This document shows positions 23,536 through 31,800 of a stretch of 64,000 bases of DNA, one piece after another (the first letter of the stretch is position 1; the number at the start of each line of letters is the position of its first letter). Source of the stretch: Halalkalicoccus sp. CGA53 (GTDB taxonomy: Archaea > Halobacteriota > Halobacteria > Halobacteriales > Halalkalicoccaceae); contig NZ_CP144125.1 in NCBI RefSeq assembly GCF_036429475.1, positions 1 through 64,000 of the forward strand, given 5' to 3'. A program made the translations under genes and the position numbers. The notes beneath the pieces were generated by a model, which saw nothing but the letters and a program-made list of their open reading frames with translations, was not told the DNA's origin and made no database searches.

Positions 23536-25344
23536 ATGACTCTCCCCCTCAGCGTCCTCCACGTCGAGGACGACGCCGCGTTCGCCGAACTGACCGCGAG
23601 CGCGCTCGAGCACGAGGCAGAGGGGATCGACGTCGTGAGCGAGACGGACGTCGAGCGCGCGCTCTCGCGGATCGAGGCGGAGTCGTTCGACTGCGTGGTG
23701 AGCGACTACGACATGCCGGGGATGGACGGCCTCTCGCTGCTCGCTGCGGTGCGCGAGCGCGATCCGGACCTCCCCTTCATCCTCTTCACGGGGAAGGGAA
23801 GTGAGGAGATCGCGAGCGAGGCGATCTCGGCGGGCGTGACCGACTACGTCCAGAAGGGCGGCGGTCTGGAGCAGTACGCGATGCTCCGAAAGCGGATCGA
23901 GAACGCGGTGTCGGGGCGGCGGGCGCTCGCGGAGCTCGAACGCGAGCGCGAGTTCGTCGACGCCGCGCTGGCGGGGCTGACCGACGTCTTCTACGTCTTC
24001 GACGAGACGGGCCGGTTCCTCCGGTGGAACGACCGGCTGAGCGAGGTCACCGGCTACACGGACGACGAGATCCGGGAGATGCACCCGATCGAGTTCTTCC
24101 CGCCGGAAGAGCGAGCGGCGATTACGTCTGCGATCGGGTCCGTCGTAGAGGTAGGGGAGACCGTCGTGGTCGAGTCGGTGATCGAGACCGCAGACGGCGA
24201 ACGGATCCCCTACGAGTTCACCGGCTCGCCGATCGACACCGACCTCGGGGAGGGCCGCTCTGTCTGTGGGGTCGGACGCGACATCACGGCGCGAAAGCGT
24301 ACCGAGCGGGAGCTACGCGAGCAGACGGCGTTCGTCGAGGGTGGCCTGGAGGGGGTGATCGACTTCTACTACATACTCGACCCGAACGGCTTCATCCGGG
24401 ACTGGAGCGAGGGGACCCCCGAGGTCGTCGGCTACGAGCCCGAGGAGTTGCGCGGGGCGCACGCCTCCGCGTTCGTCCCCGAGGGCTCCGAGAACGAGGT
24501 CGCAGAGACGCTGTTCCGGGCCGTCGAGGAGGGCAGAGCCCGCGTCGAGGTGCCGTTCGTCGGTCCCGACGGAACCGAGACGCCCTACGAGTTCACGGTC
24601 GTCGTGGTGCGCGACGGCGAGGAGGTGACGGGGATCTGTGGGCTCGCACGGGACGTGAGCGAGCGCTACGAGCGCGAGCGGGCGCTCCGTCGCGAGCGTG
24701 ACCGGCTGGCGGCGTTCGCCAGCGCGGTCAGTCACGACCTGCGGAACCCGCTGACCGTCGCCCAGGGCCACCTCGAGCTCGCACGCGAGGCCGGCGGTGA
24801 CGGGACCGAGGAACACTTCGAGGAGATCGACCGGGCGCTCTCGCGGATGGAGACGCTCGTCGACCACGTCCTCGCGCTCGCGAAGGAGGGCCGGACGGTC
24901 GGCGAGACCGAGCCGGTCGCGCTCGGGTCGGTCGTCGACGACGCCTGGCGAGCGCTCGGGGATCGGGGGGAGGCGACGCTCGAACGCGACGAGCTGCCGA
25001 CGATCGTCGCCGACGAGTCCCGGCTCCGACAGCTCGTCGAGAACCTCCTGCGGAACGCGGTCGACCACGGCGGCGAGCGCGTCGAGGTCTCCAGGCTCGA
25101 CGACGGCTTCTCGATCGCCGACGACGGGCCCGGTGTCCCACCGTCGGAGCGAGAGCGGATCTTCGATCCCGGCGTCTCGGACGGCCAGGGAGGTATCGGC
25201 CTCGGCCTCGCGATCGTCGAGGAGGTCGCCGAGGCACACGGCTGGTCGGTCGCTGTCGCGGACTCTCCCGACGGGGGGGCGTGCTTCTCCGTGACCGGGG
25301 TGGAGCGATCACGCTCCCTCGTCGACAGAAATCGAGTTCAGTAA
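23536..25344 (+). CDS. Hybrid receiver-PAS-PAS-histidine kinase
   Basis: A 602-residue soluble signalling protein. Receiver domain: residues about 5-125 (VLHVEDDAAF, phospho-acceptor Asp57 in VVSDYDMPGMDG). Two PAS domains follow, about 137-255 (DVFYVFDETGRFLRWNDRLS) and about 262-378 (DFYYILDPNGFIRDWSEGTP). Then comes a HisKA domain with His400 (SAVSHDLRNPLTVAQGH) and an HATPase domain (LVENLLRNAVDHGG, IADDGPGVPPSE, GGIGLGLAIVEEVA). There is no membrane segment. The receiver-first order is common in haloarchaea, which often lack a separate response regulator beside it. The signal is unknown. The long open frame upstream of 23536 is shadow. Confidence 0.93.
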   Translation: MTLPLSVLHVEDDAAFAELTASALEHEAEGIDVVSETDVERALSRIEAESFDCVVSDYDMPGMDGLSLLAAVRERDPDLPFILFTGKGSEEIASEAISAGVTDYVQKGGGLEQYAMLRKRIENAVSGRRALAELEREREFVDAALAGLTDVFYVFDETGRFLRWNDRLSEVTGYTDDEIREMHPIEFFPPEERAAITSAIGSVVEVGETVVVESVIETADGERIPYEFTGSPIDTDLGEGRSVCGVGRDITARKRTERELREQTAFVEGGLEGVIDFYYILDPNGFIRDWSEGTPEVVGYEPEELRGAHASAFVPEGSENEVAETLFRAVEEGRARVEVPFVGPDGTETPYEFTVVVVRDGEEVTGICGLARDVSERYERERALRRERDRLAAFASAVSHDLRNPLTVAQGHLELAREAGGDGTEEHFEEIDRALSRMETLVDHVLALAKEGRTVGETEPVALGSVVDDAWRALGDRGEATLERDELPTIVADESRLRQLVENLLRNAVDHGGERVEVSRLDDGFSIADDGPGVPPSERERIFDPGVSDGQGGIGLGLAIVEEVAEAHGWSVAVADSPDGGACFSVTGVERSRSLVDRNRVQ

Positions 25345-25414
25345 CCCGGCGGACAGAAATATCATTCAGCTAAGGTATATCCGGCCGGGAGCCCTCTCGC
25401 TAGCCGTGACCGAG

Positions 25415-25741
25415 ATGCCCCCGACCGATCCGCACTCGACGTTCGACCGATCGACCACCACCCGTCCGCCCGCCAGCGTCGGGACGCGAGTGCTCGTGGC
25501 GGCCTACCTCGCGCTCGCCGGAGCGCTGCTGGTCGCGATGCCGGTAGCGGCGCTCGTCCTCGTGGAACTCCTGCCGCTCGGCGTCCTCGGCGGCCCCGTC
25601 GCGCTGTTCGCCGCGCTCTTCGGTGTCGCCGCCGCCCCCGTTCTCGCCCGGCGGACGCTCCGGGCCGTGGCGACCCTCCTCGGCCCGGCGTCCGTCCTCG
25701 GGTCGCCCGCGACCGAGCGCCGGGCCAAGCCCGCCGACTGA
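25415..25741 (+). CDS. Small membrane protein, unknown
   Basis: About 108 residues from the ATG at 25415 (a GTG nine bases earlier is possible). A hydrophilic N-terminus of about 28 residues precedes a long hydrophobic region with two helices (VLVAAYLALAGALLVAMPVA and LGVLGGPVALFAALFGVAAA). The tail is basic. No family is recognised. Confidence 0.5.
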   Translation: MPPTDPHSTFDRSTTTRPPASVGTRVLVAAYLALAGALLVAMPVAALVLVELLPLGVLGGPVALFAALFGVAAAPVLARRTLRAVATLLGPASVLGSPATERRAKPAD

Positions 25742-25911
25742 TAGGGATCGTCGTCGAAGCTTTCACTCTCCCGATCGCGGAACGACCGACACCGCTTACG
25801 TCCGAGCCGACGAGATCCGGGTGGCTACGACGGTCCCTACGAGAGATGGGAGTTGTTTTTGCCGTCGGACGCTAACGTCATGAATCGAGGGGCCGTCTCG
25901 GCCCCGCCACC

Positions 25912-27249
25912 ATGACGATTCACGATACAGCGAAGTACCTCATTCACGCGGATATAACGGCCAGCGGAGTGGTCGAACGGAGCGACGTGGTCGGGGCGGT
26001 GTTCGGGCAGACCGAGGGCCTCCTCGGCGACGACCTCGACCTCCACGACCTCCAGCAGTCCTCGAAGGTGGGCCGGATCGACGTCCGGATCTCGAGCGAG
26101 CGCGGCGTCTCGCGCGGCGAGATGACGATCGCCTCGAGCATGGACAAGGTCGAGACCGCCGTGTTAGCGGCGGCGCTGGAGACGATCGAACGGGTCGGTC
26201 CGTGTCGCTCGACGATCGAGGTCACCCGGATCGAGGACGTCCGTGCGGCGACGCGGAGGGAGGTCGTCGAGCGAGCCACCACGATCCTCTCGGATACCTT
26301 CGACGACACGGTGATGAGTTCGGAGGAGATGCTCACCCGGGTCAGAGAGAGCGTCCGCGTCGGGGAGATCTCGGAGTACGAGGGCTACCCGGCGGGGCCG
26401 AACGTCGCCGACGGCGGCTCGGTCATCCTCGTCGAGGGCCGCTCGGACGTGCTCACGCTGCTCCGCTACGGAATCAAGAACGCGGTGGCCGTCGAGGGGA
26501 CCGACGTCCCGGAGGCGGTCGCGGCGCTGACGAGGGATCGGACAGCGACGGCCTTTCTCGACGGGGATCGCGGCGGCGAGCTGATCATGAAGGAGCTCGC
26601 CCAGGTCGCGGATATCGACGCGGTCGCGTTCGCCCCGCCCGGCGGGTCGGTCGAGGACCTGAGCCGTGACGAGGTGATGGACGCGCTGCGGAAGAAAGTG
26701 CCCTACGAGGCGGTCGTCGAGGCAGAGGAACCGCTCGCGGCCGCGGCGGCCCGAACGCAGCCGGCCGCCGGCCCCTCCGGACCGGAGACGAACGACCGAG
26801 AGGGTGGTGTGGAGTCGGACGACGAGTCCGCCCCGCCCGACACGGTCGAGACGAGCGGGGACGGAACGACGGCCGATGCCCAGGGAGGCGATCCCGAGAT
26901 CGAGGGGTCACCGGGCCCCGACGTCGACGAGACCGCGGAGTCCGACCCCGAGACCCTCCGAGGACACGTCGAGGCGGTGATCGGGGAAGGTACGGGAAGC
27001 GTCAGGCTGCTCACCGACTCGTTCGAATCGATCGCCGACGAACCCGTGGAGGAGGCCTTCGAGACCGTTCGGGACGCGGAGACGCGACCCTACGCCGTGG
27101 TGCTCGACGGCACCCTCACCCAGCGGATCCTCGACGTGGCGGCCCAGCGCGGCGTCGAACAGGTGCTCGCGCGCGATCTCGGCGAGTTCACCAAGCGGCC
27201 GACGAGCGTCAGGCTCCGCACCGCCGACGAACTCGAGGTCCCCGCCTAG
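25912..27249 (+). CDS. dnaG: DnaG-type primase, archaeal
   Basis: A 445-residue protein. The N-terminal archaeal DnaG domain (KYLIHADITASGVVERSDVV, VGAVFGQTEGLLGDDLDLHD) is followed by a Toprim domain with its acidic residues (VILVEGRSDVLTLLRYG, ATAFLDGDRGGELI). Residues about 280-345 are an acidic low-complexity linker before a C-terminal conserved domain. Archaeal DnaG is associated with the exosome as an RNA-binding subunit and retains primase activity in some species. The stop overlaps that of the convergent DUF92 gene by four bases. Confidence 0.96.
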   Translation: MTIHDTAKYLIHADITASGVVERSDVVGAVFGQTEGLLGDDLDLHDLQQSSKVGRIDVRISSERGVSRGEMTIASSMDKVETAVLAAALETIERVGPCRSTIEVTRIEDVRAATRREVVERATTILSDTFDDTVMSSEEMLTRVRESVRVGEISEYEGYPAGPNVADGGSVILVEGRSDVLTLLRYGIKNAVAVEGTDVPEAVAALTRDRTATAFLDGDRGGELIMKELAQVADIDAVAFAPPGGSVEDLSRDEVMDALRKKVPYEAVVEAEEPLAAAAARTQPAAGPSGPETNDREGGVESDDESAPPDTVETSGDGTTADAQGGDPEIEGSPGPDVDETAESDPETLRGHVEAVIGEGTGSVRLLTDSFESIADEPVEEAFETVRDAETRPYAVVLDGTLTQRILDVAAQRGVEQVLARDLGEFTKRPTSVRLRTADELEVPA

Positions 27250-28604
27250 AGGAGGAGCCAGAGCGCCGTGGCGAAGAGCGCGCCGGAGACCGTCGCGAGG
27301 AAGTTCACGCCCTGGTTCCCGAGATACGCTCCCTCGAGCGTCGCCCCGAGGAGGCTGTCGGCGGTCATCCCGGCGACGCCGCCGAGACAGACGACGAGCG
27401 CGCCGACGAGTCCGATCGGATCGAACAGCGCGAGGGAGACGAGCGAGACGAGCGACGCCCCCGCGAGCCCCGCGAGTTCGCCCTGCCAGGTGACCGCGCC
27501 GTCGGTACCGGGAGGGACCCGACGGCCGGTCGTGATCAGGCGGGGCGTGTCGTAGACCCCGCCGATCTCGCTCGAGAGCGTGTCCGCGAGCGCCGTCGAG
27601 AGCGCGCCGGCGAACGCGAACAGGAACAGCGTCTGCGGGAGGTCGATCAGCGCGGGCGAGGCGGCGAAGCCGACGACCGCCGCGAGCGCTGCCGCGGAGT
27701 TGCTCAGCACGTTACCGCCCCCTCGGGCGCCGTCGTTCTCCTCTGCGACACCGCGGGCGAGCTTCTCCTCGTAGCGGAACTTCGTCGAGAGCCCGCCGAC
27801 GCCGTAGAACGCGATCAACACGACGAACCAGGCGTAGCCACCCAGCACGACCGTGAGGAGCCCGAGGACGATCCCGGTGAGCATCCCCGTGATCGAGGCG
27901 GTACCGAGCGCGTAGGCTGCCGTCCCGAAGCCGACGGTGACCGCGAGCGCGAGAACGACCTCGGGGACCGAGAGGACGAGGTCGAGTTCGGCGAGCAGCC
28001 AGAGCGAGAGCCCGACGGTCAGCAGGATCAGCGGTTCGTCCTGCTTGTAGAGCGCCTCGCGGACGAGTGCCGCGATCAGCCCCCCCGCCGCCGCGAAGAG
28101 GACGAGCGGGCCGACAGGGCCCGTCGTGCCGTACGCGACGGTCTCCGCGGTCACCTGCGAGCCGACGCCCGCGAGCGACCCGCCGAGGACGAAGCCGGTC
28201 GTCGAGGCGAGCGGGCTCCGGTATCTCCTACGGACCACCGCCGCGCCGAGGTTGCCGAAGACGAGGAGACAGACCGAGGCGGTGAACAGCTCCACCGGGA
28301 GGCCGAACGCGATGAGCAGCGCGAGCGCGGTCGTCGCGAGCGCGAAGCCGGCGAGCCCGTAGAGGCGCTGCTCTCGCCGGTCGCCGGGCCGCGCGAACAG
28401 CTCGAAGAGCGGGCCGTCCCGGATAGCGAACGCGGCGAGCAGCGCCACGGTCGCGAACGGGGCGACCGTCGCCATCGTCAGGAACAGCGAGTCGAGCGGG
28501 AGCCGGAAAACGACGGGCGCGAGAAGCGAGAGACTCCCCACGAGGGCGAACGCACACGCACGACTCACCGAACCGGTCACGCTATCGGGGTTTCGTTGAC
28601 GCAC
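27246..28604 (-). CDS. DUF92 integral membrane protein
   Basis: A 452-residue polytopic protein with at least ten hydrophobic helices. The C-terminal half has the DUF92 core (GGLSTKFRYEEKLARGVAEE, ALSTALADTLSSEIGGVYD, LGGVAGMTADSLLGATLEGA, GNQGVNFLATVSGAL). Plant DUF92 proteins (VTE6) are phytyl-phosphate kinases, so a role in isoprenoid phosphate metabolism is plausible. The two cis-prenyltransferase genes close by fit that. GTG start at 28604, divergent from the short cis-prenyltransferase gene with 65 bases between. Confidence 0.88.
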   Translation of the reverse strand: MRQRNPDSVTGSVSRACAFALVGSLSLLAPVVFRLPLDSLFLTMATVAPFATVALLAAFAIRDGPLFELFARPGDRREQRLYGLAGFALATTALALLIAFGLPVELFTASVCLLVFGNLGAAVVRRRYRSPLASTTGFVLGGSLAGVGSQVTAETVAYGTTGPVGPLVLFAAAGGLIAALVREALYKQDEPLILLTVGLSLWLLAELDLVLSVPEVVLALAVTVGFGTAAYALGTASITGMLTGIVLGLLTVVLGGYAWFVVLIAFYGVGGLSTKFRYEEKLARGVAEENDGARGGGNVLSNSAAALAAVVGFAASPALIDLPQTLFLFAFAGALSTALADTLSSEIGGVYDTPRLITTGRRVPPGTDGAVTWQGELAGLAGASLVSLVSLALFDPIGLVGALVVCLGGVAGMTADSLLGATLEGAYLGNQGVNFLATVSGALFATALWLLL

Positions 28605-28669
28605 ACTTACCCTTTCCGAAGGCTCCCGTCGGTCGGCAGCCTTACTACGGCCGGGGGAACAGAGCCGTT

Positions 28670-29278
28670 GTGGGCCTCTACGACCGCTACCTCGCCGTCC
28701 GGATCCGGCGCCACGAGAGCGATCCGCCGAGCCACGTCGCGCTCGTGCTCACCGAGCGCGACCTCCTCGAACGCGGGGCGTACGACCGGCTGGAGGCGGC
28801 GCTCGACTGGGCGTTCGCCTTCGACGCCGAGCGCGTCACCGTCTACGTCAGCGTGCTCGATCCGGCGGCGGCCCCGACGCTCGTCGGCGAGCTCGAGGGG
28901 ATCGAGGCCCCCGAACGGGTCGCTGTCAGGGGACCGGAGGACACCGAGACGGCCGACGCCCCGATCCAGATCAGCATCGGCCTGGGAGGGAAACGCGAGT
29001 TCGCCCGGGCGGTGCGCGCGCTCGCCGGCGAGGTCGAAGCCGGCGAGCGCTCGCCCGAGGAGATCGACGCCGAGGAGATCGAGGCCCAGCTCGTCTTCCC
29101 CGACGAACCGGACCTCGTGGTGAAGACCGGTGCCGAACGGCTCTCGGATTTCATGATCTGGCAGTCGGTCTACGCCGAACTCTACTTCACGGACGTGAAC
29201 TGGCGCGACTTCAGAAAGCGCGATTACCTCCGGGCGGTGCTCGACTACAAGAACCGTCAGCGACGTTTCGGCCGATAG
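28670..29278 (+). CDS. Short cis-prenyltransferase homologue, probably the non-catalytic subunit
   Basis: A 202-residue protein of the undecaprenyl diphosphate synthase family. The C-terminus is canonical: LVVKTGAERLSDFMIWQSVY, AELYFTDVNWRDF, and a terminal NRQRRFGR containing an RxG motif. The N-terminal catalytic aspartate motif (DGNRR) is lost: the aligned segment reads SHVALVLTERDLLERGAY. The protein is also about 40 residues shorter than usual. This is the pattern of the accessory subunit (Nus1/NgBR type) of heteromeric cis-prenyltransferases. The catalytic partner would be the gene at 30284-31210. GTG start. Confidence 0.85.
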   Translation: MGLYDRYLAVRIRRHESDPPSHVALVLTERDLLERGAYDRLEAALDWAFAFDAERVTVYVSVLDPAAAPTLVGELEGIEAPERVAVRGPEDTETADAPIQISIGLGGKREFARAVRALAGEVEAGERSPEEIDAEEIEAQLVFPDEPDLVVKTGAERLSDFMIWQSVYAELYFTDVNWRDFRKRDYLRAVLDYKNRQRRFGR

Positions 29279-29440
29279 GCCGAAGCACGGAAGGCGAGCG
29301 GAGCGAGCCTTCAGGCGTTTCGGACGGTGAGCAGGGCGAAGCGTCCGAAGCTCGTCACGAGCGAACGCGAAGTGACGGCGGTTTGGCCGATAGGCCGAAC
29401 CTCGTTGTGGAGCGGAGAGCCTTCAGGCGATTCTGACCGT
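29266..29440. repeat. Imperfect direct repeat with GGCC-GATA-GGCC hairpins
   Basis: Two copies of a unit of about 60 bases begin at 29266 and 29382. Each starts with a hairpin (TTCGGCCGATAGGCCGAA at 29267-29284, and the near-identical TTGGCCGATAGGCCGAA at 29383-29399) and continues to GAGCCTTCAGGCG and an ACGGTGA/ACCGTGA block. The first copy contains the last codons and stop of the short cis-prenyltransferase gene. It looks like a partial tandem duplication of the gene's 3' end. A role as 3' processing or termination signal is possible. Confidence 0.6.
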
Positions 29441-29518
29441 GATAGACGAGTTGTGGGATCCTCGCCTACGGGTCCGGCGGAGGGCAACCTATTACCCCCA
29501 CGGCGACCAGCCGGGTGC

Positions 29519-29770
29519 ATGGTCCTCGTGCCCCTCCTCTGGGCCGCGTTCTGTATCGGACTCCTCGTGCTGGTCGCGATCAGGGTCCGGGACCGCGAGT
29601 CCGTCGCCGACGTCGCGGTCGGAGTGCTCCTGCTGATCGGGGTGCTGGTCTTCGGGGCGACGAGGGTGCTCTACCTCGTTCCCGAGTCCGAGGTGACCGA
29701 CGCGCTGTTGCTCGCGGTGCTCGTCTGTTACGCGCTACTGGCCGTCAGCAGGTGGCAGCGAGCGGAGTGA
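29519..29770 (+). CDS. Small three-helix membrane protein
   Basis: An 83-residue protein that is almost entirely hydrophobic: segments at residues about 3-22, 31-50 and 60-77, with short charged loops (RVRDRESVAD, PESEVTD) and a basic end (SRWQRAE). The ATG at 29519 follows a TATTACC box about 25 bases upstream. The upstream frame extension is shadow. No known function. Confidence 0.6.
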   Translation: MVLVPLLWAAFCIGLLVLVAIRVRDRESVADVAVGVLLLIGVLVFGATRVLYLVPESEVTDALLLAVLVCYALLAVSRWQRAE

Positions 29771-29779
29771 GAGAGCGAT

Positions 29780-30115
29780 CTAGCAGTGCAGTTCGAGGTG
29801 GGCCTCGATGTCGGGGCAGGCGTGGTACTCGACGCGGTCGTTCGCGAAACTGAAGTCGATGAGGCCGTTCTCGTCGAGCACCGGGAAGTGCGTGTGCGTG
29901 AGCGTCACCTCGATCGTCCGGAGCGAGGGCGCGGGGAGCGCGGGGTCGGGCGAGCGCTCGTGTTCGGCGATCCACTCGGCGAGCTCGGTCGTTGTGGCCG
30001 TCTCCGCCGAGGTCGTCATGAAGTACGAGAGGACGAGACGTCGCCGTCGCGGCTTCAGGATGGCGTAGACGGTGTCGGCCGAGAGCTCGGCGTGGACGAC
30101 GTTTCGTCCGTCCAT
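29780..30115 (-). CDS. DUF7344 winged-helix protein
   Basis: A 111-residue protein of the haloarchaeal DUF7344 family. A winged helix-turn-helix pattern is clear: ADTVYAILKPRRRRLVLSYF, then TTTELAEWIAEHER, then LRTIEVTLTHTHFPVLDENG, then a wing IDFSFANDRVEYHA. These proteins are thought to be transcription regulators. An AT-rich stretch (GTATTAAGCG, minus-strand TATA-like) lies about 30 bases upstream of the ATG. No target is evident. Confidence 0.8.
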   Translation of the reverse strand: MDGRNVVHAELSADTVYAILKPRRRRLVLSYFMTTSAETATTTELAEWIAEHERSPDPALPAPSLRTIEVTLTHTHFPVLDENGLIDFSFANDRVEYHACPDIEAHLELHC

Positions 30116-30283
30116 CGTTCTTGGCCTGCATACAGTTACGACCGAGTATTAAGCGTTTCTCCGGTGTTCGCGCCGTGATTATCAGAGGGAGTATCGTAGC
30201 CAACCGGAAGTCACGGCGGCCGATCGACCGATCCCGCCCCTCGGTCCCGAATTGAGAGATCTATAACTCTACGATACTTCCCA

Positions 30284-31210
30284 TCAGTCCGCGCTCTCGC
30301 CGGGCGAGAGCGCCTCGGGCTCAGCGCCCGTCGGGTCGTCCGTGGGGATCGACTCGCCCGCCCGGTCGATCACGGTCCGAGCCCGCGGGAGGTCGACGTC
30401 CGAGAGCGCGCCGACGAGCGTGAGCGCGCGGTCGCGACGGCTCCGGCGCCAGGAGGCCTCCCGGTGCTCGTAGGTTCGGACCGCGCGCAGGAAGTCCACG
30501 CGGGAGAACTCCGGCCAGTACGGCGCACAGAAGAAGACGGCGGCCTCGTTTCCGTTGGCGTGCCACGGCAGGAAGTTCGAGGTACGCTCGTCGCCGCCGG
30601 TCCGGATGATCAGGTCGACGTCCCTCACACGGGCGTCGTAGAGCCGCGAGTCGAGCTCCTCGACGGTGATATCCTCCGCGGAGAGGGCGCCCGCCTCGAC
30701 CGCGCGGGCCGCGTCGCGGGCCGCCCCGAGCAGTTCGGCGCGGCCGCCGTAGGCGAGCGCGACGTTGAGCGTGAACCGGTCGTACTCGCTCGTCCGCTCC
30801 TCGGCGTAGCGGGCGACGCGCCTGACGCGCGCCGGGAGCAGTTCGAGTTCGCCGATCGCCCGGATTCGGACCCCGCGGTCGTGGACCCGGTCGGCGTCGG
30901 CGAACTCCGAGAGCTTCTCGCAGAGGAGGTCGTAGAGCGCCTCGCGCTCCTCCGGCGGGCGCTCGAAGTTCTCGGTCGAGAAGGCGTAGAGCGTGAGCTC
31001 CTCGATGCCGAGCTCCTCACACCAGTTGAGGACGTTCTCGGTCGTCTTCGCCCCCGCCCGGTGGCCGTCGGGGGGCGCGTCACCCCTGCGCCTGGCGTAC
31101 CGGCGGTTGCCGTCCTGGATGACCGCGACGTGCGTCGGGCCGTCGCCGATCTCGCGCTCGAGCGTCCGCTCGTAGAGCGAGGAGAGCCGCGACCGAATCC
31201 AGGTACGCAT
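30284..31210 (-). CDS. uppS: Polyprenyl diphosphate synthase, catalytic cis-prenyltransferase
   Basis: A 308-residue protein. It has the catalytic motif (THVAVIQDGNRRYARRRG), the GHRAGA block, LTLYAFSTENFERPPEE and LIIRTGGDERTSNFLPW. It makes long-chain cis-polyprenyl diphosphate, the precursor of the dolichol-type lipid carrier for S-layer glycosylation. The region after SNFLPW is divergent: the usual WQSxYxELYF reads WHANGNEAAVFF, and no terminal RxG motif is present. The shorter paralogue at 28670-29278 keeps exactly these missing parts. The C-terminal about 40 residues are an acidic tail. Confidence 0.92.
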   Translation of the reverse strand: MRTWIRSRLSSLYERTLEREIGDGPTHVAVIQDGNRRYARRRGDAPPDGHRAGAKTTENVLNWCEELGIEELTLYAFSTENFERPPEEREALYDLLCEKLSEFADADRVHDRGVRIRAIGELELLPARVRRVARYAEERTSEYDRFTLNVALAYGGRAELLGAARDAARAVEAGALSAEDITVEELDSRLYDARVRDVDLIIRTGGDERTSNFLPWHANGNEAAVFFCAPYWPEFSRVDFLRAVRTYEHREASWRRSRRDRALTLVGALSDVDLPRARTVIDRAGESIPTDDPTGAEPEALSPGESAD

Positions 31211-31358
31211 TCGTCCACCCCGACAGCCGCGAGGGATATGAGCCTTCTGTCACGGGAGTACACTGAGAAACTATCACATCCCGAACCGGTCTCGATCCCG
31301 GACCCGGAGCGCGTTCGGCGACCGTGAGCGGTTTAGCCGTCGGAGCTGAGGGGTGAAC

Positions 31359-31757
31359 ATGGACGACCCACTGGAGAACGACCTCTATCGACGGACCCTG
31401 CGCCTGCTCGAACCAGGCGAGATCGACCTCGTCGGCGCGATCGTACACACCGAGTTCGATCTCGGATCGGACCTGGAGATGCACGACGCGACGATCGAGG
31501 TCGGCGAGGTGATCGCGGCGGCCGCCGGGATCGAGCCTGGGGACACCTACGTCTACTCGGGCGTCGACGACCCGGAGTTCTCCTCGAACCAGCACCAGGG
31601 GCGCACCCTCGACGGCGAGGAGTTCGTCTGGGAGTGCCAGCAGCTCCTCCGTGACGGCACGTTCGACCTGGTCTTCTACTACGAGGCGAGCGCCGATCAG
31701 GAGCGGGTCGTCGAGGGCGTCGAGGGGATCGGCTTCGAGATCACGACCGTCCCGTGA
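31359..31757 (+). CDS. DUF5778 family protein
   Basis: About 132 residues from the ATG at 31359 (a GTG two codons earlier also fits). MDDPLENDLYRRTLRLLEPG and IDLVGAIVHTEFD, then GDTYVYSGVDDPEFSSNQHQ, are blocks I recognise from haloarchaeal DUF5778. Soluble, acidic, function unknown. It lies 44 bases before the solute-binding lipoprotein gene in the same direction. Confidence 0.78.
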   Translation: MDDPLENDLYRRTLRLLEPGEIDLVGAIVHTEFDLGSDLEMHDATIEVGEVIAAAAGIEPGDTYVYSGVDDPEFSSNQHQGRTLDGEEFVWECQQLLRDGTFDLVFYYEASADQERVVEGVEGIGFEITTVP

Positions 31758-31800
31758 CGGTCGGGCAGGTACTTATGCACCGGGAGACTGTGACCCAACT

